In this document: one piece after another, positions 54,140 to 64,000 of the stretch
Numbering within the stretch: position 1 is the first letter of the stretch
How the letters are laid out: the number at the start of each line of letters is the position of its first letter
Assembly: GCA_029168955.1 (NCBI GenBank)
Contig: JAPDOI010001425.1
Span: 62,001-126,000 of the forward strand
Length of the DNA: 64,000 nucleotides
Direction of reading: 5' to 3'
DNA from: Aplectana chamaeleonis
Lineage: Eukaryota > Nematoda > Chromadorea > Rhabditida > Cosmocercidae
The notes under the pieces: generated by a model
What the model was told of the DNA's origin: nothing
Database searches by the model: none
The model's input: only the letters and a program-made list of their open reading frames with translations
Translations under genes and position numbers: made by a program

Positions 54140-56032
54140 AGGGACTGCTTTAAACTCCCCGTGGAGATTTGGAAAACCATGTTGTCGTTGCTGTAGGTCC
54201 CTGACAGTACATGAATGATCCGTGCTTGGAATTCCCTAAATGGCTACGGGGAGTCCAAAAATGGTTTTTTCTTTGCTTCACAGAAAGGTAAGAGTACCTA
54301 CCCATCAGGGAATTTTTGGGGTGTTCAGGGAAAAATTTTCGGATCCGGCTCGAAACTTCCAACTCACTTCACAAATTCAACAAAACTCAAAACATCAGGA
54401 AAAACAGAACTTCATGGGGTTATCTAGGGCGCTGAACCCGAATCTGGGGCCTATCGGTCTATACATAGGGTTTCTGTAGGTTACGGTAGGCATAATGCCT
54501 TTTAACTGGCGTTACTTACCTTGAAATTTCGAAAATCGGAAAAATGGACCTCAAATTCGTGTTCAGCGTCCCAAATAACACCTACAGTGAAATTTTGAAT
54601 CAAATCTGACACTTTGACCGAGCTACCGTATACCCACTGTAACCTACCGTAATCTATCGATAAACGGGATGCAGATTTCTGTTACGCAGCCCGAATAACC
54701 GCTACGTACACATTTTTAGGCGATTTCATTGTAGCATTCTCGAAATCGTCGAAAGTCGCGTTTGGCCAGCGAAATTTCCCCATTTTGAAGCTTCGGACCA
54801 AATCAGACGGAATTTTGAAACTATTGACAAATGGACTTCATATTCGTAATTAGAACCCAAAACAACCCCTAAAAACAAATTTTCAGCCCAATCCAAGAGC
54901 TCAATCCAAGCCAATTTTTTGAACATCCTGGAAATTGCCATTCGTGTTCTTATTTTATCTACGCAAAGCTGTGGAAATGCCGACTTTTGAAAATCTCCTG
55001 TAAATCCCTGAGGCATTTAGGAGATTTGGAAAACGGATTATCAATGCTGTGTCCCATACCTACAACTATCAACACGGTTTTATAAAAGCCCAAGGGAAAT
55101 GTAAGGTAAGCACTAGTCAGTGCTATGGAGACACGGGTGAGATTGCGGTGAGGAAGGCTCATGTTAAAAAGCGCTCGTTAACTGCAACTACTGAGCTCGA
55201 AACCGCAATCGAGTAAGTGCGGAGCAACAACGCGTCATAAACACTGACCCACCCCACGACCGATGAGCCTTGATGATCCTTCTTACTCGCTAAACGGCTT
55301 TCAGAGTGACATCGCTGCGAAACTCGCACCACCTCTCCACAGAGCGAGTCGAAGTGAGCGTGGTCTTCAAATGTCACAAAAGTGGCGACAAAATATGGTC
55401 GAAGTCATTTCCATTGCGCGGCATATCGATCGCCGCAATCGGCTCGCGGCGGCGCTCGCTCAGCTGGCCCACTCTGAAAAGACCTCTGAATAGTCGAGCA
55501 GCAGAAGTCGCAACGCCACAATGAAGCATCAAGAGCAGCTACGCAGCATCAGGCCTGCCCTTTATTACCCATCTTTGCGGCGCAAATTCTGTCGCCCGAC
55601 TATGCGTAGGCCTGAAGTCCCACCATTGCTGCCGCCGCGCAGCACTGTTTTCGTTGCGCAGCACTTTCCGTCGTTCCTACACACCCGTGATAGCGAGTTT
55701 CGCCGCAACGATGCCCTGAAAGCACCTTAGGAACAACGAAGGTCTAGATTTTTTTTCGCGATTGTACATGTCAGTGCGACGCGAAAATCGCGTCGCGTAA
55801 GAAGTCAGGTGTGAACACTGAGCGATCACGCGCAATTGAGTACGTACGCAATTTTGCGCAAGCAAGCAACATCAACATTTAACTGCAGCTAGCAACAGTT
55901 GCGTTGCAATGCGATCGACGCGGAGCGATCATCATTTGCGCGTCAAATTCGATGTATCGCGGCTCTTTACTGTCGCTTGATCGATACGTAGACTAATCAA
56001 AACGTCGCGTCGCGAATGAACTCTAGCACCGC
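54140..56032. other. Spacer, nothing recognised
   Basis: There are several short frames and no motif. 54475-54660 repeats TACGGTAG and CTACCGTA pieces. 55380-55700 and 55770-55990 are CG-rich with many GCGTCGCG-like words, like 48.0-48.3 kb. Confidence 0.3.
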
Positions 56033-57794
56033 CTAAGGGGCCGAATAGAGTCTCGCCGCGCAACGGCGCGGCAGCATTGTGTGCAGCCGTATCGATCACG
56101 CGGCGCCGAGAGGCGGCGCGGCGGGTCGATTAGACCTGATGAGGGCAGAATCTGGCAGCGGCCGCCGCCGGCGGCTGCCGCGTGGCCAGGCGGCGCCGCT
56201 TTGCAACCTCGAGCGGTGCGGCGAAGTGGCGCGGCGACAGCAGACGGTCGAGCCTGCTTTCCATGATTAATTCTTCTCGCATATATGTTTATGAGGTGAA
56301 TGTCTGTTTCACTGTGTAAGTGCATCAAAGTCACTTCAATTAGTAAGGCTTTGGGCTGGTGAAACTCGATTTTTGAACAGTTTTAAGGATTTCAACACCA
56401 ATTCAGGTACGTATTTTCTTCTAACCTTTGAATCCTAGAGCTCTCGCGTAACTTTTAAATCGCGTTTTTCTATATTTTCATTTGAAAAGCTTATTCTCAG
56501 CCAAAAGACGATCTTCTATGAATACCTAGTTTTCGAAAAATTGCCACGATAAGTAATAGTGAGTACAAGACATGGACATTATACGCTAGGCTTCGAATGA
56601 ATTAATGACTCGATTACCATGTTTTTAGAATACGCCGAATAAATAAATAATTTGCATGACCGCTTCTTCAAAAAACCCGGCCTAAGGACTTCTTGAATAA
56701 ACCCTTTTTATTATAAATTCACCGAAAGAAAAAATGTTTTTGAATGAGACATTTCCAAAAATTCCGATTGGATGAATTTTGTCGAATAACGCATTTTTAA
56801 AAATGTTGAATAAATTAATAAAAAAGAATTAATGAATGAGGGCTCGCAATTTTTTTTCGAATGAATGCACATTTTTGAAAACTTGTCCTCTGTTCGATTC
56901 GAATAATTGGAAGATTCGTCCGCATGCTCATATAAAAATTAGAATTGGCGAAGTATTCCTAAATGATTACCGAATATTCTCCAAATTTTTATTAGTGACA
57001 GAGAATATTCGAATGCCGTGACCAAAACATGTCCGAATATTCGGAAAACTGAATATTTCAGTTTCTCAAAAAACGAATATTCGGAAAACTGATTAATTTG
57101 AAATCCCGAATGAATCGATTATCCAAAACACCTAACAATGCAGAATTTCGAAAGAATCGATCACTGGATTAAACAAATGATTTCTTTCTCTAAATAAACC
57201 GAATACCCGAGAAAACTAAAAGTCCAGAATCCTGAACGAGTCGAATTTTTCAAACATTAGAAATTGAGACTTTCAAGTAAATCGAATATTCCATTAGTTC
57301 GAATGTTTCTCGAATAACCTTTCGATTCGGTCCCAAGTCTAGTGAATACGTCAGTTGAACTATTAGTATTATAATCCTATAAAAATTAATACAAGATAAT
57401 GGAACAGGTGTACATCAATCACGGAATCAATTTTCAGGGAAGAATCCTCAGGTTTTGGAAAAGCTCTGTCTGCCAATTGGTCCTTCTTAAAAACACATAT
57501 ATTGTTTTCCTATGTAAAACACTGATCATGACTCAGGCCGCTGTAAAACTAAGTCTAGCTCCAACTTCGCGAATCTGAATATTACAACCAGTCAATTAGA
57601 TACTTAGTTAGATATGAGGTGCATAGCCCTGTACGTAGTACGCAAAAGCGCGTCGCCGCTCCAGTTTGCCGCGGCCGGCCCGATCATAGCATTTGGAGAT
57701 CGGCGGCGTTGAGAAATCTTGGGCGGCGCGGCACGCCGCGCCGCGCCTACCTCCGCCGCTCCTTTCAGCGGCGGCACTCTATTCGACCCCTAAG
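56033..57794. mobile_element. Long TIR element, GC-rich ends and AT-rich core (1.76 kb)
   Basis: AGGGGCCGAATAGAG at the left and CTCTATTCGACCCCT at the right are inverse. About 230 bp at the left end and 180 at the right are GC-rich (GCCGCGC words); the core 56280-57600 is AT-rich with many CGAATATTC words. The end design resembles 48617-48754. No transposase. Confidence 0.6.
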
Positions 57795-58155
57795 ACATGA
57801 TGGGGAGGACTAGGCGGCGAAAACCGAAGCTCACGACGGCTACGAGGGCGGAGCTTTCAGAGTTGGCGAGCGCCGCGGGCGTAAAATGATGGCAAAGAGC
57901 AATCTGAATGACTACGAATTTTTGGTCTGAATTATTGCGTGGTGTACGCAAAACTGCGTGAGTTCCTAATCCACGCAGCAAGCTGTGACTATTTAATCGC
58001 GTGACGTTTTCATTGCGCTGGAGCATAACTAGAGCCTCACCTTTTCCATAATACGGCCCCAATACTGAAAACGTCGAACCACACGTGGAGGAATAGTTCG
58101 AGCAGGAGCATCGTTACACGTCGACATAGCAGATTTCGTCGCCGTGCCAGATTCT
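57795..58155. other. Spacer, nothing recognised
   Basis: No supported feature between two TIR elements. Confidence 0.3.
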
Positions 58156-58334
58156 CCAGGGCCAGTAGCAATCCCCCCGAAAGGTGGCAGCTACCGGCTG
58201 TCACTGCGTGGTGACTGGGTCAATCACGTCTTGGTTATCAATATGGACGGGTCGGCATAGAAATGCACTGGCGGCGCTCAAGTTAATGACCATTGCAACC
58301 AGCCACCTGGGAGCAGTGAGCGTTCTTTTGTGAG

Positions 58335-58696
58335 GTGGCTGACTGCAAGAAACGGGTGGCGGCTTCGCTCACCGCCGCAGAGGAAAGAGAAATAGCGCGC
58401 GGAGTGAAGAGGAGCTGCGTCGATACCGCGGTCAAGGGGTCGAGCACGTCCAATGGTGCTGACTTTTTGAAGCAAGTGCGCTTCAAGAAAGGGCAGTGGA
58501 GCGCTTGCGATCCGACCAGTACGCTGCCCACTTATCACCCAGCACAGCACGGCGGCCTATCTCGTTGTCTAGGTGGGCAAGGAAAAAATGCACCCACCGG
58601 CTGGCTACCATCCAACTCCGCTGCCAGCTGATAGGAATGACAGGCGAAACGTTCGAAGGTTTTATTGATGTTTCAATGATTCCTGGCAAAGATTAG
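58335..58696 (+). pseudogene. Conserved hypothetical ORF of TIR element C (copy B, frameshifted)
   Basis: ADCKKRVAASLTAAEEREIA and STSNGADFLKQVRFKKGQW match copy A. Near 58530-58550 the frame changes, and the second frame continues RRPISLSRWARKKC to MIPGKD. Two or more substitutions per 20 residues separate the copies, yet most are conservative. Function unknown. Confidence 0.5.
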
Positions 58697-59255
58697 TGGG
58701 AGATTAACGTCAGATTGTACGTAACTGTCATGAATAAGTCTCGTTTATAGATTTCACGTGCTTTAGTCCAATGCTAAGCTCAACTTCCAATTCCTAGAAG
58801 TTGCTGTGGCCATATTCAACCATTTTCAATTTTTTATTTCAATATTCGCTCACCACAATTAAAATCAGATTTGCTTAGAAAGCCATCTAAGTAAGATGAC
58901 TGAAAAACGGTTTCGTTTTTCAGAAAATGCATCAAACTTACGTGATCCGCGTGTACTAGTTACTAAATGCTGTATAATAGTTTTTTTCAAGTGCGGCTTT
59001 TAACTAAACTTCGTTTTCCTATTTCACTTCAAGTTCACTTCTTTCTATGTTGACTGGGAAGCGTGAAACAGACTAAGGATAAAAATAGTTCATAATTAAA
59101 AAAAAATTCTTTGAACTTTTCGGTACACTGTGACAAAAACACGACTCCTCCACAATCATACTACAAGGTATTGTTGTGTATCGTGGTTCAGTGGTAAGAG
59201 ATCATCCAACAAAAAAAAATTCAAAATCGTTTTTTAAATCTAACATTCTCTCGCT

Positions 59256-59441
59256 TTGATGATTTTCGCGAAAAATTCCGAAATCCCATCATTCAAGGTT
59301 GAAAACTTATTAAATCTGAAAGATAGACACATTTGCACGCTCCCGAAACCCATATTTACTACTGCTAGTTCGATCAAAGTTACGACGAATACGAAGAACT
59401 GTGGAGGGAGTGTATGTAGGAAAACAGAAAAAGTCCCATGA
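59256..59441 (+). other. Second conserved short frame in TIR element C (copy B)
   Basis: NSEIPSFKVENLLNLKDRHI then CTLPKPIFTTASSIKV, nearly as in copy A. Both strands remain open in both copies. Confidence 0.3.
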
Positions 59442-59448
59442 CCATGTG

Positions 59449-59520
59449 GCCTAGTGGTCCAAGGCGCTGTGTCGGGCATCGATCTCGTGGGATGGTTCGG
59501 TGCTGGTTCAAATACGTTGG
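59449..59520 (+). pseudogene. tRNA-like segment of TIR element C (copy B)
   Basis: TGGCCTAGTGGTCCAAGGCG is an almost ideal A box and D arm; TGCTGGTTCAAATACG carries the B box about 45 bases later. In copy A the same segment is split by a 296-bp insertion. A carried tRNA-like sequence could supply a Pol III promoter; this is inference. Confidence 0.5.
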
Positions 59521-59662
59521 CTATTGAGTTTTGCATTCAACGCTACTCTTCAAGAATGGTTCTCGTTCTAGGGTGGGAACCATAGGAGGCGTCTAGGCGT
59601 CACCGACCTCAGGTTGGCTGCCTCTTTAAAGTCACCACATTGGGGGATTGCTACTGGCCCAG

Positions 59663-60336
59663 GGGAATCTGGTGAGCTGTTGCAGTCGGACGATTGATAG
59701 TTTTTGATATTCGGATTCGAGTGGGCGAACGCTGGCAGACTGGCGAACTTCTTCAGCTCGCCCATATTCGGAATAGGAGAAATGGTAGCATCTGCAGTGT
59801 GCTGGGGATCATCTGGAGCGGATCCACTGGTGACACTGTCGCAGGAGAACGGAGACAAGAGCGAGGCCCGGGTGCATGGCGGAGTCCCGGTTGAAAGAGA
59901 GACCAATTCCTGGAAAACGTTTTTTATTAATTCCAACGCGCGGCCGTGTTCGAGGGTGATCGTCTAGCTGGGTATAGCGCGAGCGGTCGCGTCGCGCTTC
60001 TAGTTAGTCGCTTGTGAATTGGGTAGTCCACAAATCTGCGTTGTCTCTCGTTGAGGTTGTGGATCAAGTACACGAAAGCCGACGAGTTGTCCCGTATTTT
60101 GCTGTTTGAAACATTAAAGGCGGCAGTGTTCACGATAAACAATCGTATTATAGTTTTCGATGTTTTTGGGCAGGTAAGTCCACTATGAAGAGGTAAATAG
60201 ATAAGAGCCCCACAGAAAACTCAAACACCAGAGGAAAATTGATTTAAGAAATCCCTGAAAAATTAATTATTAATGCCTGTTTGTGTGTTTCGGGAGACTG
60301 CGGACTTCTTCTTCTTTGCAGCCATCGAGAGTTCTG
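59663..60336. other. Spacer, nothing recognised
   Basis: It contains TTAA then AGGCGGCAGTG at 60113, which resembles one end of the TTAA family, without a visible partner end. Confidence 0.35.
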
Positions 60337-60962
60337 TCATACACAGAGAAACTGGGCGGCCAGTAGTGCATTCGTCCACAGATCCATTGTGGTCAGCGTG
60401 GTGAGTCTCTTCGGACAGTTAAATAAATGTGCGGTGTGCTGGCCGATGGAACCGCAGTCCGGACAAACATCAGATTTGCTGCCGTCAATCTTGCTGACGT
60501 AAGACACAAGCATTGTCGAGTGACCGCAGCGCAGCGATGCGAGTGTGTATCTAGCCCTTCTTCCGAGTTGAGACTCGGAAGTGCAGGCTGGGGGCGGTAC
60601 TTCTCCTTGTATAGGATTCACTGCCGCCTTCTCAAGCTGACATCGTACGAACTTGGTGTGCTTCTCTCGCAGAAGACGGAGTCGTTCTTGCTGTGAGTCG
60701 TGCCATCTTTGCAAGTTGACTTTGCTTGGAGCATCGGCAAATGGCTTTCTTTTGGCTCTCTCTCTCTCTCTCTCTCTCTAACGAGGTTAAGCACTCTCCA
60801 AGACGGATGGTTTGGTTGTTTCATAATACTGATACGGAATTGATGGGCTTGCCAGTGCTCCTTCACTGGTAGTAAACGTGTCTCGGCACGGAGGTGCTCA
60901 ACTGGGAAACTCCTGGCACAACCGGTGGCGATGCGAAGAGCGGCATTCTGTACCCGTTGCAT
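60337..60962 (-). pseudogene. LINE ORF2 C-terminal fragment (thumb and zinc knuckle)
   Basis: Reading from 60962: MQRVQNAALRIATGCA, HLRAETRLLPVKEHWQ, QPNHPSWRVLNLV, the thumb region of a jockey/CR1-group reverse transcriptase. A CT/GA microsatellite then produces RERERERE and shifts the frame; the next frame reads ERLRLLREKHTKFVRCQLEK, GEVPPPACTSESQL, SYVSKIDGSKSDVCPDCGSI, HLFNCPKRLTTLTTMDLW. It is the unbroken counterpart of the split fragment at 44552-47274. The catalytic core is absent. Confidence 0.85.
60756..60779. repeat. (CT)n microsatellite inside LINE fragment
   Basis: Twelve CT units in a row. It separates the two reading frames of the LINE fragment, so its expansion probably caused or hides the frameshift. 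Confidence 0.95.
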
Positions 60963-61385
60963 CTTGATCCAAGAGGAATCGCTCCAGCCGCGAAGCGGCT
61001 GGAGAGGTTTGGTTTTGCCCGGGACTTGTGATCACTTAGAATTTTGTAAAGTAGTTAATAAAACCTGTTAAACAAATTCCCTAGAGATTTCCATCGGGAT
61101 ATAGGTGAGAGGGTCCAGGAGACACGTGCTGGCAAAATTTGAGCCCAATCGGTTCAAAACTAACAGAGTTAGATCGGCGATACCTTAGCGAAAATTCTTG
61201 TTGTGCGTGGAACTCGTTGCTGCTTCCTGCTTACTGCTTCGCGCTTCGCGCTTCGTGCTTCGCTCCTCCTCGTGCGTTACGCACCTTAGTAGTGGCAACT
61301 GGCAATGGTCGCAGGCGATCAGTTGGGCAGGCAGGTAAGTTGGTATGTGGACAGATAAGCGGGCTGGTGAGTAGGTAGACAATCA
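60963..61385. other. Spacer before the satellite
   Basis: 61225-61260 repeats CTTCGCGCTTCG; 61330-61380 repeats GGCAGGTAAG-like units. No gene. Confidence 0.4.
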
Positions 61386-62767
61386 GTACTTACTGTTTAA
61401 CATTAACTACTTCACCTTTTACTACTTATCATATCAAGTGATATTATCACTTGGTAGGCCAAATCGCTAAAACACGTCGTAGGCTGTTTTTTTTTCGATG
61501 GGAAGGGACAGGGGAAGTGACTAACAAGTTCGTTACCTACTATTTCACATTAACTGCTTTACTTCTTACTGCTTATCATATCAAGTGATATTATCAGTTG
61601 GTAGATCAAATCGCTAAAACACGTCGTAGGCTGTACTTTTCGATGGGAAGGGACAGGGGAAGTGACTAACAAGTTTGTTACCTACTGTTTCACATTAACT
61701 GCTTTACTTCTTACTGCTTATCATATCAAGTGATATTATCACTTGGTAGGCCAAATCGCTAAAACACGTCGTAGGCTGTACTTTTCGATGGGAAGGGACA
61801 GGGGAAGTGACTAACAAGTTCGTTACCTACTGTTTCACATTAACTACTTTACTTCTTACTGCTTATCATATCAAGTGATATTATCAGTTGGTAGATCAAA
61901 TCGCTAAAACACGTCGTAGGCTGTTTTTTTCGATGGGAAGGGACAGGGGAAGTGACTAACAAGTTCGTTACCTACTATTTCACATTAACTGCTTTACTTC
62001 TTACTGCTTATCATATCAAGTGATATTATCAGTTGGTAGATCAAATCGCTAAAACACGTCGTAGGCTGTACTTTTCGATGGGAAGGGACAGGGGAAGTGA
62101 CTAACAAGTTTGTTACCTACTGTTTCACATTAACTGCTTTACTTCTTACTGCTTATCATATCAAGTGATATTATCACTTGGTAGGCCAAATCGCTAAAAC
62201 ACGTCGTAGGCTGTACTTTTCGTTGGGAAGGGACAGGGGAGTGACTAACAAGTTCGTTACCTACTGTTTCACATTAACTGCTTTACTTCTTACTGCTTAT
62301 CATATCAAATGATATTATCAGTTGGTAGATCAAATCGCTAAAACACGTCGTACGCTGTACTTTTCCATGGGAAGGGACAGGGGAAGTGACTAACAAGTTC
62401 GTTGCCTACTGTTTCACATTAACTACTTTACTTCTTACTGCTTATCATATCAAGTGATATTATCAGTTGGTAGATCAAATCGCTAAAACACGTCGTAGGC
62501 TGTACTTTTCGATGGGAAGGGACAGGGGAAGTGACTAACGAGTTTGTTACCTACTGTTTCACATTAACTGCTTTACTTCTTACTGCTTATCATATCAAGT
62601 GATATTATCAGTTGGTAGATCAAATCGCTAAAACACATCGTAGGCTGTACTTTTCGATGGGAAGGGACAGGGGAAGTGACTAACAAGTTCGTTACCTACT
62701 GTTTCACATTAACTACTACTTGCTTCGGTGAAGATTTACCGAGCAGTTGAGTGAGAGCGGCGCTGGG

Positions 62768-62838
62768 GCTTCGGTGGTGCAGTGCGATAAGGCGCTCCCC
62801 CGGAAAGGGAATATGCTGGTTCAATCTCGCCCGGAGCC
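62768..62838 (+). pseudogene. tRNA-like sequence, unit 1
   Basis: GCTTCGG pairs with CCGGAGC (seven pairs with one G-T) as acceptor stem; D arm GTGC/GCGC closes; A box TGGTGCAGTGCG; anticodon arm TCCC/GGGA with loop CCGGAAA, so a GGA anticodon but C at the position before it instead of T; B box GGTTCAATCTC with a weak T stem. It is likely a degenerate or SINE-head tRNA and not a working tRNA-Ser. Confidence 0.5.
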
Positions 62839-63082
62839 AAGCGTTTTGCGATCAACTCAACACCTTGTGTGAACATACCATAACGTGCACTGCGACGTTG
62901 AACTGCAGTTACGGCAAAAAAACATCCAAAAATCGTGTAAGACTTAACTAGGGCATCATCTTGACAGGTCTACGACTGTTAGATAGTATCTGGCGGTATT
63001 CCTGTTTCATCCCGTTATGCGGGTGAAAGGATGATAGCTTCGGTGAAGATTTACCGAGCAGTTCAGTGAGAGCGGCGCTGGG

Positions 63083-63153
63083 GCTTCGGTGGTGCAGTGC
63101 GATAAGGCGCTCCCCCGGAAAGGGAATATGCTGGTTCAATCTCGCCCGGAGCC
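63083..63153 (+). pseudogene. tRNA-like sequence, unit 2
   Basis: Identical to unit 1 over its 71 bases, at a distance of 315. It shows the same closed acceptor and D stems and the same weak T stem. Confidence 0.5.
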
Positions 63154-64000
63154 AAGCGTTTTGCGATCAACTCAACACCTTGTGTGAACATACCATAACG
63201 TGCACTGCGACGTTGAACTGCAGTTACGGCAAAAAAAACATCCAAAAATCGTGTAAGAATTAACTACTTTACTTCTTACTGCATATCATATCAAGTGATA
63301 TTATCAGTTGGTAGATCAAATCGCTAAAACACGTCGTAGGCTGTACTTTTCGATGGGAAGGGACAGGGTAAGTGACTAACAAGTTTGTTACCTACTGTTT
63401 CACATTAACTGCTTTACTTCTTACTGCTTATCATATCAAGTGATATTATCACTTGGTAGGCCAAATCGCTAAAACACGTCGTAGGCTGTATTTTTCGATG
63501 GGAAGGGACAGGGGAAAAGACTAACAAGTTCGTTACCTACTGTTTGACATTAACTGCTTTACTTCTTACTGCTTATCATATCAAGTGATATTATCAGTTG
63601 GTAGATCAAATCGCTAAAACACGTCGTAGGCTGTACTTTTCGATGGAAGGGACAGGGAAGTGACTAACAAGTTTGTTACCTACTGTTTCACATTAACTGC
63701 TTTATTTCCTACTGCTTATCATATCAAGTGATATTATCAGTTGGTAGATCAAATCGCTAAAACACGTTGTAGGCTGTATTTTTCGATGAGAAGGGACAGG
63801 GAAGTGACTAACAAGTTTGTTACCTACTGTTTCACATTAACTACTTTACTTCTTACTGCTTATCATATCAAGTGATATTATCAGTTGGTAGATCAGATCG
63901 CTAAAACACGTCGTAGGCTGTACTTTTCGATGAGAAAAAACAGGGGAAGTGACTAACAAGTTTGTTACCTACTGTTTCACATTAACTGCTTTACTTCTTA

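Larger units (their letters stand above)
58156..59662 (+). mobile_element. TIR element C, copy B (1.51 kb)
   Basis: CCAGGGCCAGTAGCAATCCC at the left, GGGATTGCTACTGGCCCAG at the right. It is inverted relative to 31714-33483 and lacks the 296-bp insertion. It keeps the conserved ORF (frameshifted), the second short frame and an uninterrupted tRNA-like segment. Confidence 0.85.
62718..63258. mobile_element. 541-bp insertion with two tRNA-like units, 10-bp target duplication
   Basis: ATTAACTACT stands at both ends (62708-62717 and 63259-63268), and the satellite phase is restored exactly across it (696 = 145 + 551). Inside, 62720-62941 and 63035-63257 are near-identical 222-bp units separated by 93 unique bases. 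Each unit has a tRNA-like core. This fits a tRNA-derived SINE-like dimer better than a cut-and-paste element. Confidence 0.75.
61386..64000. repeat. 145-bp tandem satellite, at least 14 units, runs off the window
   Basis: ATATCAAGTGATATTATCA recurs at 61431, 61578, 61723, 61868, 62013, 62158, 62302, 62447, 62592, then after an insertion at 63288, 63433, 63578, 63721 and 63865: spacing 143-147, mostly 145. Two variants alternate: CACTTGGTAGGCC and CAGTTGGTAGATC. Each unit also has AAACACGTCGTAGGCTGT and GGGAAGGGACAGGG. No ORF. Confidence 0.97.

Noticed and set aside
62768..62838. Functional tRNA-Ser(GGA)
   Set aside because: The T stem is weak, the base before the anticodon is C instead of T, no long variable arm is present, and the sequence sits in an inserted repeat unit.
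62768..62838. Nematode V-arm-containing tRNA (nev-tRNA)
   Set aside because: There is no room for a long variable arm between the anticodon stem and the T arm.
61386..64000. CRISPR-like array
   Set aside because: The whole 145-bp unit is repeated, with no unique spacers, and the setting is eukaryotic.

Overview
The window looks like intergenic, repeat-dominated DNA from an animal genome, most likely a clade V (strongylid, hookworm-type) nematode. The basis is the kind of elements present: non-LTR retrotransposons of the CR1-like and RTE types, many short terminal-inverted-repeat elements, long fold-back palindromes, AT-rich spacers with many T/A runs, and no prokaryotic-style gene packing. 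The species call is an inference; no host gene could be named. I see no rRNA, no CRISPR array and no operon.

Layout. 1-4975: a large, nearly perfect inverted duplication; each arm carries a piece of a TIR element, the 5' region and ORF1 of a CR1-like LINE, and part of its ORF2 endonuclease. 5-19 kb: short TIR elements, two long fold-backs (8150-9050 with a 66-bp minisatellite in its loop; 11888-12822), degenerate tRNA-like sequences and featureless spacer. 19.1-20.5 kb: an RTE retroposon remnant whose reverse transcriptase is missing and whose gap holds a small TA-flanked element. 22.0-23.4 kb: a 240-bp palindrome and TTAA-flanked elements. 23.8-25.9 kb: the best candidate for a host gene (minus strand, exon-like, unrecognised), with a short tandem duplication separated by a 708-bp TIR element. 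26.4-27.3 kb: a fold-back with a palindrome inserted in one arm. 31.3-33.6 kb: a TIR element with a conserved small ORF and a tRNA-like segment; a second copy lies inverted at 58.2-59.7 kb. 34.1-37.4 kb: RTE fragments, one with a 692-codon open reverse-transcriptase frame. 39.3-41.1 kb: a 5'-truncated, frameshifted CR1-like reverse transcriptase. 44.5-47.3 kb: a LINE 3' fragment split by at least three levels of nested TIR elements. 48.6-57.8 kb: more fold-backs and short TIR elements. 60.3-61.0 kb: another LINE 3' fragment. 61.4-64.0 kb: a 145-bp tandem satellite, interrupted by a 541-bp insertion with two tRNA-like units, running off the window.

How it fits together. There is no gene pathway here. 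The interest lies in insertion history. In several places a second copy or an opposite palindrome arm supplies the empty site, so element ends and target-site duplications can be read directly: TA, TAA, CAG, a 9-bp and a 10-bp duplication. All coordinates of non-coding elements were read by eye from inverted-repeat ends and may be off by a few bases.
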